Of a stretch of DNA of 64,000 bases, positions 27,990-35,385 are shown piece after piece. Both the position numbers and the translations under genes were made by a program. The DNA is taken from contig NZ_HG529275.1 in the NCBI RefSeq assembly GCF_000499525.1, forward strand, positions 1 through 64,000, read 5' to 3'. This DNA is from Faecalimicrobium dakarense (lineage in GTDB: Bacteria > Bacillota > Clostridia > Peptostreptococcales > Peptostreptococcaceae). Under the pieces are notes generated by a model. That model was not told the DNA's origin, did not search any database, and was given only the letters and a program-made list of their open reading frames with translations. How positions within the stretch are numbered: position 1 is the stretch's first letter; the number at the start of each line of letters is the position of its first letter.

Positions 27990-28676
27990 GTGAGTGATAA
28001 AATTTTAGTAATTGAAGATGACATTGATTTAGGAAATTTAATAAAAGATTATTTAGAAATAAATGGATTTGAAGTAGTAATAGCTAATGATGGTTTAAAA
28101 GGATTAGAATTGGCTTATGATCCTATGATAAAACTCATTATTTTAGACATTATGCTCCCACTTTTAGATGGTGTTGAAGTTTGCAAAAGAATTAGAACAA
28201 TATCGAAAACGCCAATACTTATGCTATCGGCAAAAAGTGGAGAAATGGATAAAATTTTAACATTAGGAGTAGGAGCAGACGACTATATGACAAAGCCCTT
28301 TTCTCCTATGGAATTAGTAGCAAGGGTTAAGGCACATATAAGAAGGTACACTTCATTTTCAAGCGATAAGAAATCAGATATAAAACAATTTGGAGATTTA
28401 ATAATAGATTCAAAAGGATACAAGGCTATGTTAAATGGAAATGAAGTATCATTTACTTCTAAGGAATTTCAAATATTAGATTTCTTCACATCCAATCCAT
28501 CTCAAGTATTCTCAAAATCTCAAGTGTACGAAAATGTATGGGGATATAGTGAGTATATGGACGAAAACACTATAGCTGTATACGTTAAAAGAATAAGAGA
28601 AAAGCTTGGAGAATACGGAGAAAAATCAATTAAAACAATATGGGGAGTAGGATATAAGTGGGAAATATTAGAGTAA
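27990..28676 (+). CDS. OmpR-family response regulator
   Basis: A 228-residue regulator. The receiver domain has the acidic pair EDD near the start, the phospho-acceptor Asp in LIILDIMLPLLDG, the Thr/Ser switch (LMLSAKS) and Lys in DDYMTKPFSP. A C-terminal winged helix (TSKEFQILDFFTSNPSQVFSK .. VYVKRIREKLGE) follows. I choose GTG 27990, six bases after GGGGGTGG; an in-frame GTG at 27975 precedes that site. The last 19 bases overlap the kinase gene. Confidence 0.93.
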   Translation: MSDKILVIEDDIDLGNLIKDYLEINGFEVVIANDGLKGLELAYDPMIKLIILDIMLPLLDGVEVCKRIRTISKTPILMLSAKSGEMDKILTLGVGADDYMTKPFSPMELVARVKAHIRRYTSFSSDKKSDIKQFGDLIIDSKGYKAMLNGNEVSFTSKEFQILDFFTSNPSQVFSKSQVYENVWGYSEYMDENTIAVYVKRIREKLGEYGEKSIKTIWGVGYKWEILE

Positions 28677-30064
28677 AAGATAATTATATTGGTAAGAAAA
28701 TCAGTATATTTACAGGATTAATATGTCTTTTTATTATAGTCTCATTTATATACTCCATTATAATATTAAAAGATGATAGTAAGAAAGAAGGAAAGACTAA
28801 CCTATTAAGAGTAGAAACTTCAACTCAAAGAGAAAAGATTAAGGAAATGTATAAAAACAATAACTTTTATATGGAAGAATCATTTTATGACTATTGTGTT
28901 ATAAACTTAAGAGGAGAAGTTATTTTCTCTATATTAAAAGATTTTAAAAAAGGAGATAAAGTAAACCTTGAAGCTGATATAGGTTATGATAATTCCTTTA
29001 GTAAAAGAAATAAAAGTAATAATTCAAATGAGTTAGTTAGATATAGTACTCCTTTAGTAAATAATAATGTTCAAGAAGGAACAATAATCATAGATTTACC
29101 AAAAGCAGTTACAGAAAATGGTGATAAGTATGAAAAATTTATTCCTTTATGGACACTTTTATTTTTAATTGGAATTCTTACCTTTATGATAAATAGATTT
29201 GTAAAAGTTGATATAATAAATCCGATAAAAGAGCTACATAAAAGTGCAAAAAACATACTTCGTGGCAACTATGATTGCAAAATAAGATATGATTATCATG
29301 GAGAAGTAGGAGAGTTTTGCCATGATTTTGAAGATATGAGAGATGAAATAATAGTATCAAAAGAAAAGGAAGAAAGATTAAAGAAAAGTGAAAAAGAGCT
29401 GTTAGCATGTATTTCTCATGATTTAAAAACACCTCTTTCTTCTATCCTAGGGTATGTTGAAGGTATAAGAGATGGTATTGTCCATGATGAAGAAGGTATA
29501 AAAAGATACTCAAATATTATAATTAAAAAGTCAAAGGAACTTTCAAAGTTAATAGATGATATACTAGAACAATCAAAGGCAGAGTTAAATGAAATGACAA
29601 TTGAAAGAAAAGAAATGTATTCTTATGATTATCTAACTGAAACTTTAATGGATTTGTCTATTGATGTGGCAAATAAGAATATGAAGTTAAATATCATTGG
29701 AGATATACCAAACTCTTTAATTTCTATAGATGAGAAGAGGATGAATCAAGTTATAAGTAATATTATTTCGAATTCTATAAAGTATTCAGAATTAGGAAAA
29801 ATAATAGATGTTTGGGTAGATAATGATATAAATAGCATTACTGTAAATATTAAGGATTATGGTAGTGGAATTAGTATTGGTGATATACCTTTTGTTTTTA
29901 ATAAATTTTACAGAGGAGAAAAGTATAGAAACACCAACATATCAGGATCAGGGCTTGGTCTTTCTATATCAAAGTATATAGTTGAAAGTCATGGTGGTGT
30001 TATTAAGTGCTTATCATCACTTAAAGAAGGCACTACTATTAGTTTTACTATACCTAAAATATAG
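28658..30064 (+). CDS. Sensor histidine kinase
   Basis: A 468-residue membrane kinase: helix 1 (about 15-35), an extracellular sensor of about 120 residues, helix 2 (about 165-185), HAMP, HisKA with the phospho-His in CISHDLKTPLSSILGY, then the HATPase domain with N-box NQVISNIISNSIKYS, G1 DYGSGIS and G2 GSGLGLSISKYIVESHGG. The GTG start overlaps the regulator gene. It is the partner of the regulator at 27990 and probably controls the adjacent ABC genes. Confidence 0.92.
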   Translation: MGNIRVKDNYIGKKISIFTGLICLFIIVSFIYSIIILKDDSKKEGKTNLLRVETSTQREKIKEMYKNNNFYMEESFYDYCVINLRGEVIFSILKDFKKGDKVNLEADIGYDNSFSKRNKSNNSNELVRYSTPLVNNNVQEGTIIIDLPKAVTENGDKYEKFIPLWTLLFLIGILTFMINRFVKVDIINPIKELHKSAKNILRGNYDCKIRYDYHGEVGEFCHDFEDMRDEIIVSKEKEERLKKSEKELLACISHDLKTPLSSILGYVEGIRDGIVHDEEGIKRYSNIIIKKSKELSKLIDDILEQSKAELNEMTIERKEMYSYDYLTETLMDLSIDVANKNMKLNIIGDIPNSLISIDEKRMNQVISNIISNSIKYSELGKIIDVWVDNDINSITVNIKDYGSGISIGDIPFVFNKFYRGEKYRNTNISGSGLGLSISKYIVESHGGVIKCLSSLKEGTTISFTIPKI

Positions 30065-30102
30065 AAAAAAAGCTATGGGAATAATATAAGATAATTTATA
30101 AC

Positions 30103-30140
30103 TTGACAAATTTTCCAGTTGTAATTAAAATAGTTACAAC
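30103..30140 (+). promoter_or_regulatory. rrf2 promoter with overlapping dyad operator
   Basis: TTGACA (30103-30108), a 17-base spacer and TAAAAT (30126-30131) form a strong sigma-A promoter. The dyad GTTGTAAT-N7-GTTACAAC (30118-30140) covers the -10 box, so binding should block transcription. The same dyad with identical spacing recurs at 30609-30631. Confidence 0.8.
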
Positions 30141-30154
30141 AGGAGGTTGTAAGT

Positions 30155-30583
30155 ATGAAAATAAGCAGTAGATTTTCTGTAGCAGTTCATATATTATCTA
30201 TATTATCTATGGAAAAACATAATTTATGTACTTCAGAATGGATTGCTAGCAGTGTAAATACAAATCCGGTAATTATTAGAAGAATTACTGGTATGTTAAA
30301 AAAAGCTGGTATGGTTAATGTTAACTCGGGAAGTGGAGGAGCATATCTTTTAAAGCCTATAGAAGATATTATTTTATTAGATATATATAAGGCAGTTGAT
30401 GTAGTTGAAGAAGGGCAGCTTTTTCAAATACATGAAAAACCAAACCCAAAATGCCCTATAGGTGCTAATATTCAATTTGTATTAGAGATTATATTAGTTA
30501 AAGCTCAAGAAGCAATGGAAGATGTACTAAAGAGCGTTACAATGAAAGATATTGTTGAAGGATTAATAGAAAGAACTAGATAG
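30155..30583 (+). CDS. Rrf2 family transcriptional regulator (YwnA/HypR-like)
   Basis: A 142-residue winged-helix protein beginning MKISSRFSVAVHILSIL, with recognition helix TNPVIIRRITGMLKKAG and the wing GSGGAYLLKP. It lacks the three-Cys iron-sulphur motif of IscR/NsrR. It has only two cysteines, Cys25 and Cys100 (NPKCPIGANI), close to where HypR-type disulphide sensors place theirs. It probably binds the dyads at 30118 (autorepression) and 30609 (next gene), acting as a thiol-stress switch. AGGAGG precedes the ATG. Confidence 0.9.
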   Translation: MKISSRFSVAVHILSILSMEKHNLCTSEWIASSVNTNPVIIRRITGMLKKAGMVNVNSGSGGAYLLKPIEDIILLDIYKAVDVVEEGQLFQIHEKPNPKCPIGANIQFVLEIILVKAQEAMEDVLKSVTMKDIVEGLIERTR

Positions 30584-30608
30584 AATTTTATTTATTTTTT
30601 TTAATTTT

Positions 30609-30631
30609 GTTGTAACCATTACAGTTACAAT
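30609..30631 (+). promoter_or_regulatory. Second copy of the Rrf2-type operator
   Basis: GTTGTAAC-N7-GTTACAAT, same arms and spacing as the site over the rrf2 promoter, placed between rrf2 and the FrnE-like gene about 67 bases before the latter's start. Confidence 0.7.
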
Positions 30632-30697
30632 TAAAAAATAATAAAATTTATTAAATAAAGATCACAGTAAACTAAATTTATATAGAAGAAAGAAGTT

Positions 30698-31321
30698 ATG
30701 AAAACAAAACTATATTATATCATGGATACTATGTGTGGGTGGTGCTATGGATTTAGTGATGTTATAAATAAAATACAAGAAAAATATAAAGATGATTATG
30801 ATTTTAGTATTTTACCTGGGGGAATGTGGGTAGGTGAAAATGTTAAAATCATAAATGATAGCTTAGGTGAATATATAAAAGGACATAATGTAAAGATAGA
30901 AGAGTTAACAGGTAAAAAGTTTGGAGAAGGATTTAATAAAAATATATTAGGAAACAATAATGTGGTTTTAGATAGCCTTCCAGGGGCAAAAGCAGTAATA
31001 CTTATTCAAAGATTAAAAAAGGATATAATTTTTGATTTTCTTAAAAAAATTCAAGAAGCCTTTTTTATAGAAGGTAAAGACCCTAATAATTTAGAAATAT
31101 ATACTGAAATAGCTGAAAGTTTTGGTATATCTAAAGAATTATTTAATAAGGAATTTTTATCACAAGACTTAACAAAAGAAACATCTGAATTTTTTAATAT
31201 GGTTGCATTAATGGGAGCATTAAGCTTTCCAACAGTTATATTAGTTGATGGAGATAAAGGAAGAGTAATTTCACAAGGTTATAGTAGCTTTGAGGAACTA
31301 GATAAAATTTTATCTTCTTAA
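30698..31321 (+). CDS. DsbA-family (FrnE-like) thiol oxidoreductase
   Basis: A 207-residue thioredoxin-fold protein without signal peptide. The redox motif is CGWC (Cys13-Cys16), and the cis-proline loop is SFPTVIL near residue 178; the helical insertion and GGMWVGE segment match FrnE-like DsbA proteins. It probably acts in cytosolic disulphide handling. The upstream Rrf2-type operator links it to the Cys-containing regulator next door. Confidence 0.88.
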   Translation: MKTKLYYIMDTMCGWCYGFSDVINKIQEKYKDDYDFSILPGGMWVGENVKIINDSLGEYIKGHNVKIEELTGKKFGEGFNKNILGNNNVVLDSLPGAKAVILIQRLKKDIIFDFLKKIQEAFFIEGKDPNNLEIYTEIAESFGISKELFNKEFLSQDLTKETSEFFNMVALMGALSFPTVILVDGDKGRVISQGYSSFEELDKILSS

Positions 31322-31348
31322 GGATATAATACGAATAATTATTAAAAA

Positions 31349-31501
31349 TGATAAATTATATAGCGTATCTTACTAAAGATAGAAGAATAAAGGTACATGT
31401 AGATGGAAGTGACACTTATACTAAAAATATATCTTTAAAGTCAGAAGATGCTGTTAAATAAAAAAGCACCTAAGCCAATTAGATTTAAGACCTAAAAAAT
31501 A
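31349..31501 (+). pseudogene. Decayed partial copy of the gene at 16525
   Basis: The DNA is nearly identical to the 16525-16776 gene over its first two thirds (AGAAGAATAAAGGTACATGT and surrounding bases), then runs into an in-frame TAA, loses the middle, and ends with the matching ATTTAAGACCTAAAAAATAA tail. It has no start region. It is a duplicated and internally deleted copy. Confidence 0.8.
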
Positions 31502-31542
31502 ATAATATATAGGAGCTAGATGCGGTTCGATTTCATTATAAA

Positions 31543-31578
31543 ACCCACGGCAATACAGAAATGTGTTGTGTGGGTTAT
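31543..31578. terminator. Hairpin between the 31349 remnant and spoVAE
   Basis: AACCCAC and CAATACA pair with TGTGTTG and GTGGGTT (minor mismatches). It could terminate transcription from either side. Confidence 0.5.
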
Positions 31579-31634
31579 TTTAGTTTGTACAGGTAAACTG
31601 TATCATAAATGATGTAGACTATTTTTTTATATAC

Positions 31635-31988
31635 TTAACCTTTTGGTTTAAATATTATGGCAGAAATAAATCCAAATATTATTGCTGCAGAAACTCCTGC
31701 ACTTACTGTCTTTAAAACACCAGTAAATATTCCTATAAAACCCGTTTGCTCAGCATCAGTTATAGCCGCCGTTACAAGGGCATTTCCAAAGCTACTTATA
31801 GGTACAAATGCTCCCGCACCTGCGAACTTAACCAAAGGATCATATAGACCAAGTCCGCCTAAAATTGCACCAATTACAACTAGTGTGCAAGTTGTGTGTG
31901 CAGGGGTAATCTTTAAAGTATCCATTATAAGTTGACCAATAACACAAATTAAGCCACCTATTATAAATGCAAAAATAAATTTTTCCAT
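31635..31988 (-). CDS. spoVAE: Stage V sporulation protein AE (SpoVAEb)
   Basis: A 117-residue membrane protein with three or four helices: FIIGGLICVIGQLIMDTLKIT, a GAILGGLGLYDPLVKFAGAGAFVPISSFGN core, and a C-terminal helix. It is part of the SpoVA channel in the spore inner membrane that moves dipicolinic acid during sporulation and germination. Last gene of the operon on this strand. Confidence 0.95.
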   Translation of the reverse strand: MEKFIFAFIIGGLICVIGQLIMDTLKITPAHTTCTLVVIGAILGGLGLYDPLVKFAGAGAFVPISSFGNALVTAAITDAEQTGFIGIFTGVLKTVSAGVSAAIIFGFISAIIFKPKG

Positions 31989-32010
31989 AACTTAACTCAC
32001 ACCTTCTTTT

Positions 32011-33012
32011 TTACATTTCTATAGAAACAGCATGGGCAATGCTAGGTATGCTTTCCTTTTGTTGATAGGAGATAGGAGACATTAAGGCGCCTGTTGCAAC
32101 AATTAATATTCTCTTTAATTCTCCTTTTCGCATACGATTAAGTAAATGTCCATAAGTTACAGTAGCAGAACAACCACAGCCACTTCCACCAGCAAAGCTT
32201 GGTTGATCTTTTTTATATATTAAAAGTCCGCAATCTGTAAATATATGTTTTGGCATATTTATGCCATGTTTTTCTAGTAAAGTATTAGCAAGTTCATGAC
32301 CAACTTTTCCTAAATCACCAGTAGCAATAAGATCATAATGAGAAGCATCAATATTCAAATCCCTAAAATGAGCTTCAATGGTATCTACAGCTGCTGGTGC
32401 CATAGCTGCTCCAACATTATAGGGATCTGAAATTCCCATATCTACTACTCTTCCTATGGTAGCAGAAGTTATTTTAGGTCCATTTCCATTTTGTCCAAGA
32501 ACTACAGCTCCAGCTCCAGTTACTGTCCACTGAGCAGTAGGTGGCCTTTGCACACCATATTCTGTAGGATATCTAAATTGTTTTTCAGCAGCTGCATTAT
32601 GACTACTTGCAGCTGCTATAACATATTTAGCTGCTTTACTTTCTATTAATTGAGCTGCTAATGATAAACCTTCCATGGAGCTAGAGCAAGCACCAAAGAT
32701 TCCTAAATAAGGTATTCCTAAAGTTCTTGCAGCAAAGCTACTAGAAATGATTTGATTCATTAAGTCTCCACTTAAAAAAAAGTTAATACTTTCTTTTTGT
32801 ATATTTGATTTTTGTATTGCTCTTTCACAAGCATGCTCAAGTAGAGCCTTTTCTGCTTTTTCATAGCTATCTTGCCCAAGCCATAAATCCTCATAAAGTA
32901 TATCAAAGTCATCAGCTAAAGCGCCATTACCTTCAAAAGGGCCACCAACAGCTGCAGAAGCTAATATTGTAGGTTTAGAATCAAAAACCCAGGATTGATG
33001 TCCTTTAAGCAT
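32011..33012 (-). CDS. spoVAD: Stage V sporulation protein AD
   Basis: A 333-residue thiolase-fold protein that binds dipicolinic acid on the outer face of the spore inner membrane. Features are the N-terminal SWVFDSKPTILASAAVGGPFEG, GIFGACSSSMEGL at the former active-site Cys position, and the C-terminal GGSGCGCSATVTYGHLL. Length and motifs are normal. It abuts spoVAC without a gap. Confidence 0.97.
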   Translation of the reverse strand: MLKGHQSWVFDSKPTILASAAVGGPFEGNGALADDFDILYEDLWLGQDSYEKAEKALLEHACERAIQKSNIQKESINFFLSGDLMNQIISSSFAARTLGIPYLGIFGACSSSMEGLSLAAQLIESKAAKYVIAAASSHNAAAEKQFRYPTEYGVQRPPTAQWTVTGAGAVVLGQNGNGPKITSATIGRVVDMGISDPYNVGAAMAPAAVDTIEAHFRDLNIDASHYDLIATGDLGKVGHELANTLLEKHGINMPKHIFTDCGLLIYKKDQPSFAGGSGCGCSATVTYGHLLNRMRKGELKRILIVATGALMSPISYQQKESIPSIAHAVSIEM

Positions 33013-33492
33013 TTACATCACCCCCAACCATGTTATTGTCATTTTTATTGTAGCAACTACAAAAGCAGCAAAAACTCCATAAACAATAATCGCGCCTGCA
33101 AGACTGAACATATTTCCAGCTACTCCAAGTACAAATCCTTCACTTTTATGTTCAATTGAAGCAGAAGCTATAGAATTGGCAAAGCCTGTAATAGGAACAG
33201 CAGATCCACATCCAGCCCATTGACTAAGATGATCATAAATTCCAAGGCCAGTAAATAAAACTGCAAAAAAGATTAAAACTATAGAAGTAGGAGCTACTGA
33301 TGTCTTTTCATTAAAATTAAAATAGTTAATAAAAATCCACTGTAATCCTTGACCAATTGTACATATTATACCACCTACTAGAAAGGCTCTAATACAATTA
33401 GTTAAAATAGGTCTTTTAGGTTCTATATTATTTACTAATTCATCATATTGCTGCTGAGCTGTGGTCATTCTTTTCTTTTTCATATTTGACAT
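33013..33492 (-). CDS. spoVAC: Stage V sporulation protein AC
   Basis: A 159-residue membrane protein with four predicted helices. The hallmark regions are FLVGGIICTIGQGLQWIF and GLGIYDHLSQWAGCGSAVPITGFANS. SpoVAC forms the mechanosensitive pore of the dipicolinate channel. It follows the DUF421 gene by 12 bases. Confidence 0.96.
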   Translation of the reverse strand: MSNMKKKRMTTAQQQYDELVNNIEPKRPILTNCIRAFLVGGIICTIGQGLQWIFINYFNFNEKTSVAPTSIVLIFFAVLFTGLGIYDHLSQWAGCGSAVPITGFANSIASASIEHKSEGFVLGVAGNMFSLAGAIIVYGVFAAFVVATIKMTITWLGVM

Positions 33493-33504
33493 TTATTTCA
33501 CCTT

Positions 33505-34365
33505 CTAACGTAATAAATATGGTTCTAATTTTTTCATGACACTTTCTAATTTTTCAGCATTTTGTGAGTACATAGCCTTTGCATCTTTATTGTTACAGTC
33601 TAAAGAAAATGATATAAGATCTGATTGACTTTTTTGAATGCAAGCATATAGCATTTCTTTAACCTGTGTTTTAGGGACTTGTATCATATCATCAAAAATA
33701 TCTATATATAAGTCTCCAGAAGAATCTACTTGACCAAGAAAAACATTTTCAAGGGAAACGCCTTTGATTTCTAGCTGGGTTGTAAGCCATCCTCGATTTA
33801 ATCCAGCATTAGTAAGACCTTCATTTAATATATTTCCATCTAAAATAACTGTTTGCGGTTCAGTTTTAGGTGCTACTTGTTTTCCTAAATCATATGAGGT
33901 AACAGGTTTCTTATCAGCTTTTAAACTAACATTTATATCTCCGGTTGTTTCCATTATAGCAAATTCAACATCGGCTAAATTAAATGCTTTTTTTGAACGC
34001 ATTTCTTGTAGAAATTCTTGTCCTGTAATTCTCTCTTTAGATAAGTTATCTTCCATGACTTTGCCGTTTTTAACTAGTACTCTTTCCTTACCATGTACTA
34101 AGTTATAAATTGACTTGCTTTTCATTGAAGCGTAATCTAAGATAAGAGGCATCAGTGCCCAAACAGACAGTGTAATTAGTCCAAAGTAAATATTATCAAC
34201 TATATTTAAAGAAATTAAAGAAATTATAATCGCAATGACAGCATAAGAAATAAAGTCAAAGGGAGTAGCCCTAGACAAAGTCTTCTTCTTCATATATTTT
34301 GTTATAACTAATGCTAAAAAAAATAAAACTATTGAATTAAATAATATTATTAACCAAGAATCCAT
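33505..34365 (-). CDS. DUF421 (YetF-like) membrane protein with DUF1657-like tail
   Basis: A 286-residue protein: three N-terminal helices (to about residue 80), then the YetF/DUF421 cytosolic domains (VHGKERVLVKNGKVMEDNLSKERIT.., DLGKQVAPKTEPQTVILDG). The last about 50 residues (LYACIQKSQSDLISFSLDCN..) resemble the small DUF1657 proteins encoded on either side, so the two modules appear fused here. Its place directly upstream of spoVAC matches the mobile SpoVA-2mob operons of Bacillus. A role in spore membrane or heat resistance is inferred. Confidence 0.85.
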   Translation of the reverse strand: MDSWLIILFNSIVLFFLALVITKYMKKKTLSRATPFDFISYAVIAIIISLISLNIVDNIYFGLITLSVWALMPLILDYASMKSKSIYNLVHGKERVLVKNGKVMEDNLSKERITGQEFLQEMRSKKAFNLADVEFAIMETTGDINVSLKADKKPVTSYDLGKQVAPKTEPQTVILDGNILNEGLTNAGLNRGWLTTQLEIKGVSLENVFLGQVDSSGDLYIDIFDDMIQVPKTQVKEMLYACIQKSQSDLISFSLDCNNKDAKAMYSQNAEKLESVMKKLEPYLLR

Positions 34366-34377
34366 ATGCCACCTCGC

Positions 34378-34584
34378 TTAGTTACCTTTGTACTGGGGTT
34401 CTTCAAACTCCATAAATCCTATTCTTTTTTCTAAATCTGTTTTAATTTTACTTATTTCTTTAGATGCGTGATTATAAATAGCTCTAGATTCTTTATCACG
34501 TTCTTGTAATGAGTACATTTCTAAAGTGGCCTCGGCCCCTTTTAGTGTAGCCAATGTTTGTTTTACCTTTGAAATCGCAGTCAT
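34378..34584 (-). CDS. DUF1657 domain protein
   Basis: A 68-residue helical protein (TLATLKGAEATLEMYSLQERDKESRAIY.., ending EEPQY) of the DUF1657 family. It is the first gene of the five-gene spoVA operon on this strand, with AAGGAG before the ATG. DUF1657 genes are regular companions of DUF421 and spoVA genes in SpoVA-2mob operons; their molecular role is not established. Confidence 0.88.
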   Translation of the reverse strand: MTAISKVKQTLATLKGAEATLEMYSLQERDKESRAIYNHASKEISKIKTDLEKRIGFMEFEEPQYKGN

Positions 34585-34696
34585 ATAAAAGTCTCCTTTA
34601 TATTTACTAAATTATTTCTTAACTTACTTTAACCAATAAGCTTAATTTCAATTCATTTATTAATGATTACTTATTAAAATTATTTATAAATAAATC

Positions 34697-34725
34697 GAAT
34701 ATTTAAATTAATTATGAACAAAATA
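34697..34725 (+). promoter_or_regulatory. Possible sigma-G promoter of the rightward DUF1657 gene
   Basis: GAATA, 17 bases, then CAAAATA. The forespore sigma-G consensus is GHATR-N17/18-CATWHTA, so only one position in the -10 differs. It lies 46 bases before the ATG at 34771. AT-richness makes chance matches possible. Confidence 0.4.
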
Positions 34726-34770
34726 TAGTTGCGACAAAAAAACATAAAAAATTATAAAGGAGGAGTTCTT

Positions 34771-34974
34771 ATGCCAACAGGAACTAAACTTGAAACAGCA
34801 TTAGCTAGTGCTAAAGGATTAGCTGCAGATATGAAGACATTTTCTTTAGATACAGATAATCAAGAAGCAAAACAAATGTTTAATCAACTTGCAAATACAA
34901 TGGAAACTGTACAACAAACGATTCAATCAAGAGTTGACTTTATAAAACAAGAAGAACCTCAATATGATAAATAA
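34771..34974 (+). CDS. DUF1657 domain protein, divergent copy
   Basis: A 67-residue helical protein (ALASAKGLAADMKTFSLDTDNQEAKQMFNQ.., ending EEPQYDK) clearly related to the DUF1657 protein at 34378 and to the tail of the DUF421 protein. The start is the ATG at 34771 behind AAAGGAGG. It is transcribed away from the spoVA operon, so the two units share a 186-base control region and probably the same forespore timing. Confidence 0.88.
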   Translation: MPTGTKLETALASAKGLAADMKTFSLDTDNQEAKQMFNQLANTMETVQQTIQSRVDFIKQEEPQYDK

Positions 34975-34978
34975 TTAA

Positions 34979-35021
34979 TTAATATACTCTCATATCTAGT
35001 TAAATATGGGAGTATATTTAT
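34979..35021 (+). terminator. Terminator of the rightward DUF1657 gene
   Basis: AATATACTCTCATAT .. ATATGGGAGTATATT stem with one mismatch. Confidence 0.65.
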
Positions 35022-35056
35022 ATACTTAAAGAAAAATTAATATATACCGAGGAAAT

Positions 35057-35206
35057 CCAAAATGTCCTATAGGTGCTAATATAATAAAGAAAAATTGGAG
35101 ATATATATTTGACGAAGAGAAAATATATTTTGAATTTTATGATGAGAGGTGCCATTTCAGAAAAGATACTGTTATGGAGATTTACGTTCCAGTAATAGAA
35201 AAATAA
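35057..35206 (+). pseudogene. Chimeric gene scrap: rrf2-like piece joined to araC/GyrI-like piece
   Basis: Bases 35057-35082 match the rrf2 gene around 30450-30475 (AAATGTCCTATAGGTGCTAA against AAATGCCCTATAGGTGCTAA). From about 35078 the sequence instead matches the end of the AraC/GyrI gene (24444-24613) through its stop, with an internal deletion of about 30 bases. The joint falls in the word TAATAT, present in both parents. No start codon or full domain remains. Confidence 0.75.
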
Positions 35207-35220
35207 ATAAAAAACACTTT

Positions 35221-35256
35221 ATAAAACCGTATCATTAGTAAGTGATACGGTTTTAT
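35221..35256 (+). terminator. Hairpin terminator
   Basis: ATAAAACCGTATCA / TGATACGGTTTTAT, perfect 14-bp stem. Confidence 0.75.
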
Positions 35257-35385
35257 ATTGCAAAAATCGTCATAAAGTTACAAATTTGTCTTTAAAATCT
35301 ATTTTATTTACAATAAAAATATTAAATGATAAAATTAATATAAATTAAAATAATATATAGATTTAAAATTAAGAAGGAGACGAAA

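Noticed and set aside
24867-30064. Calling the ABC/two-component set a BceABRS module
   Set aside because: The permease has two external domains and an FtsX-duplicated plan, and the kinase has a large extracellular sensor, unlike BceB and BceS.
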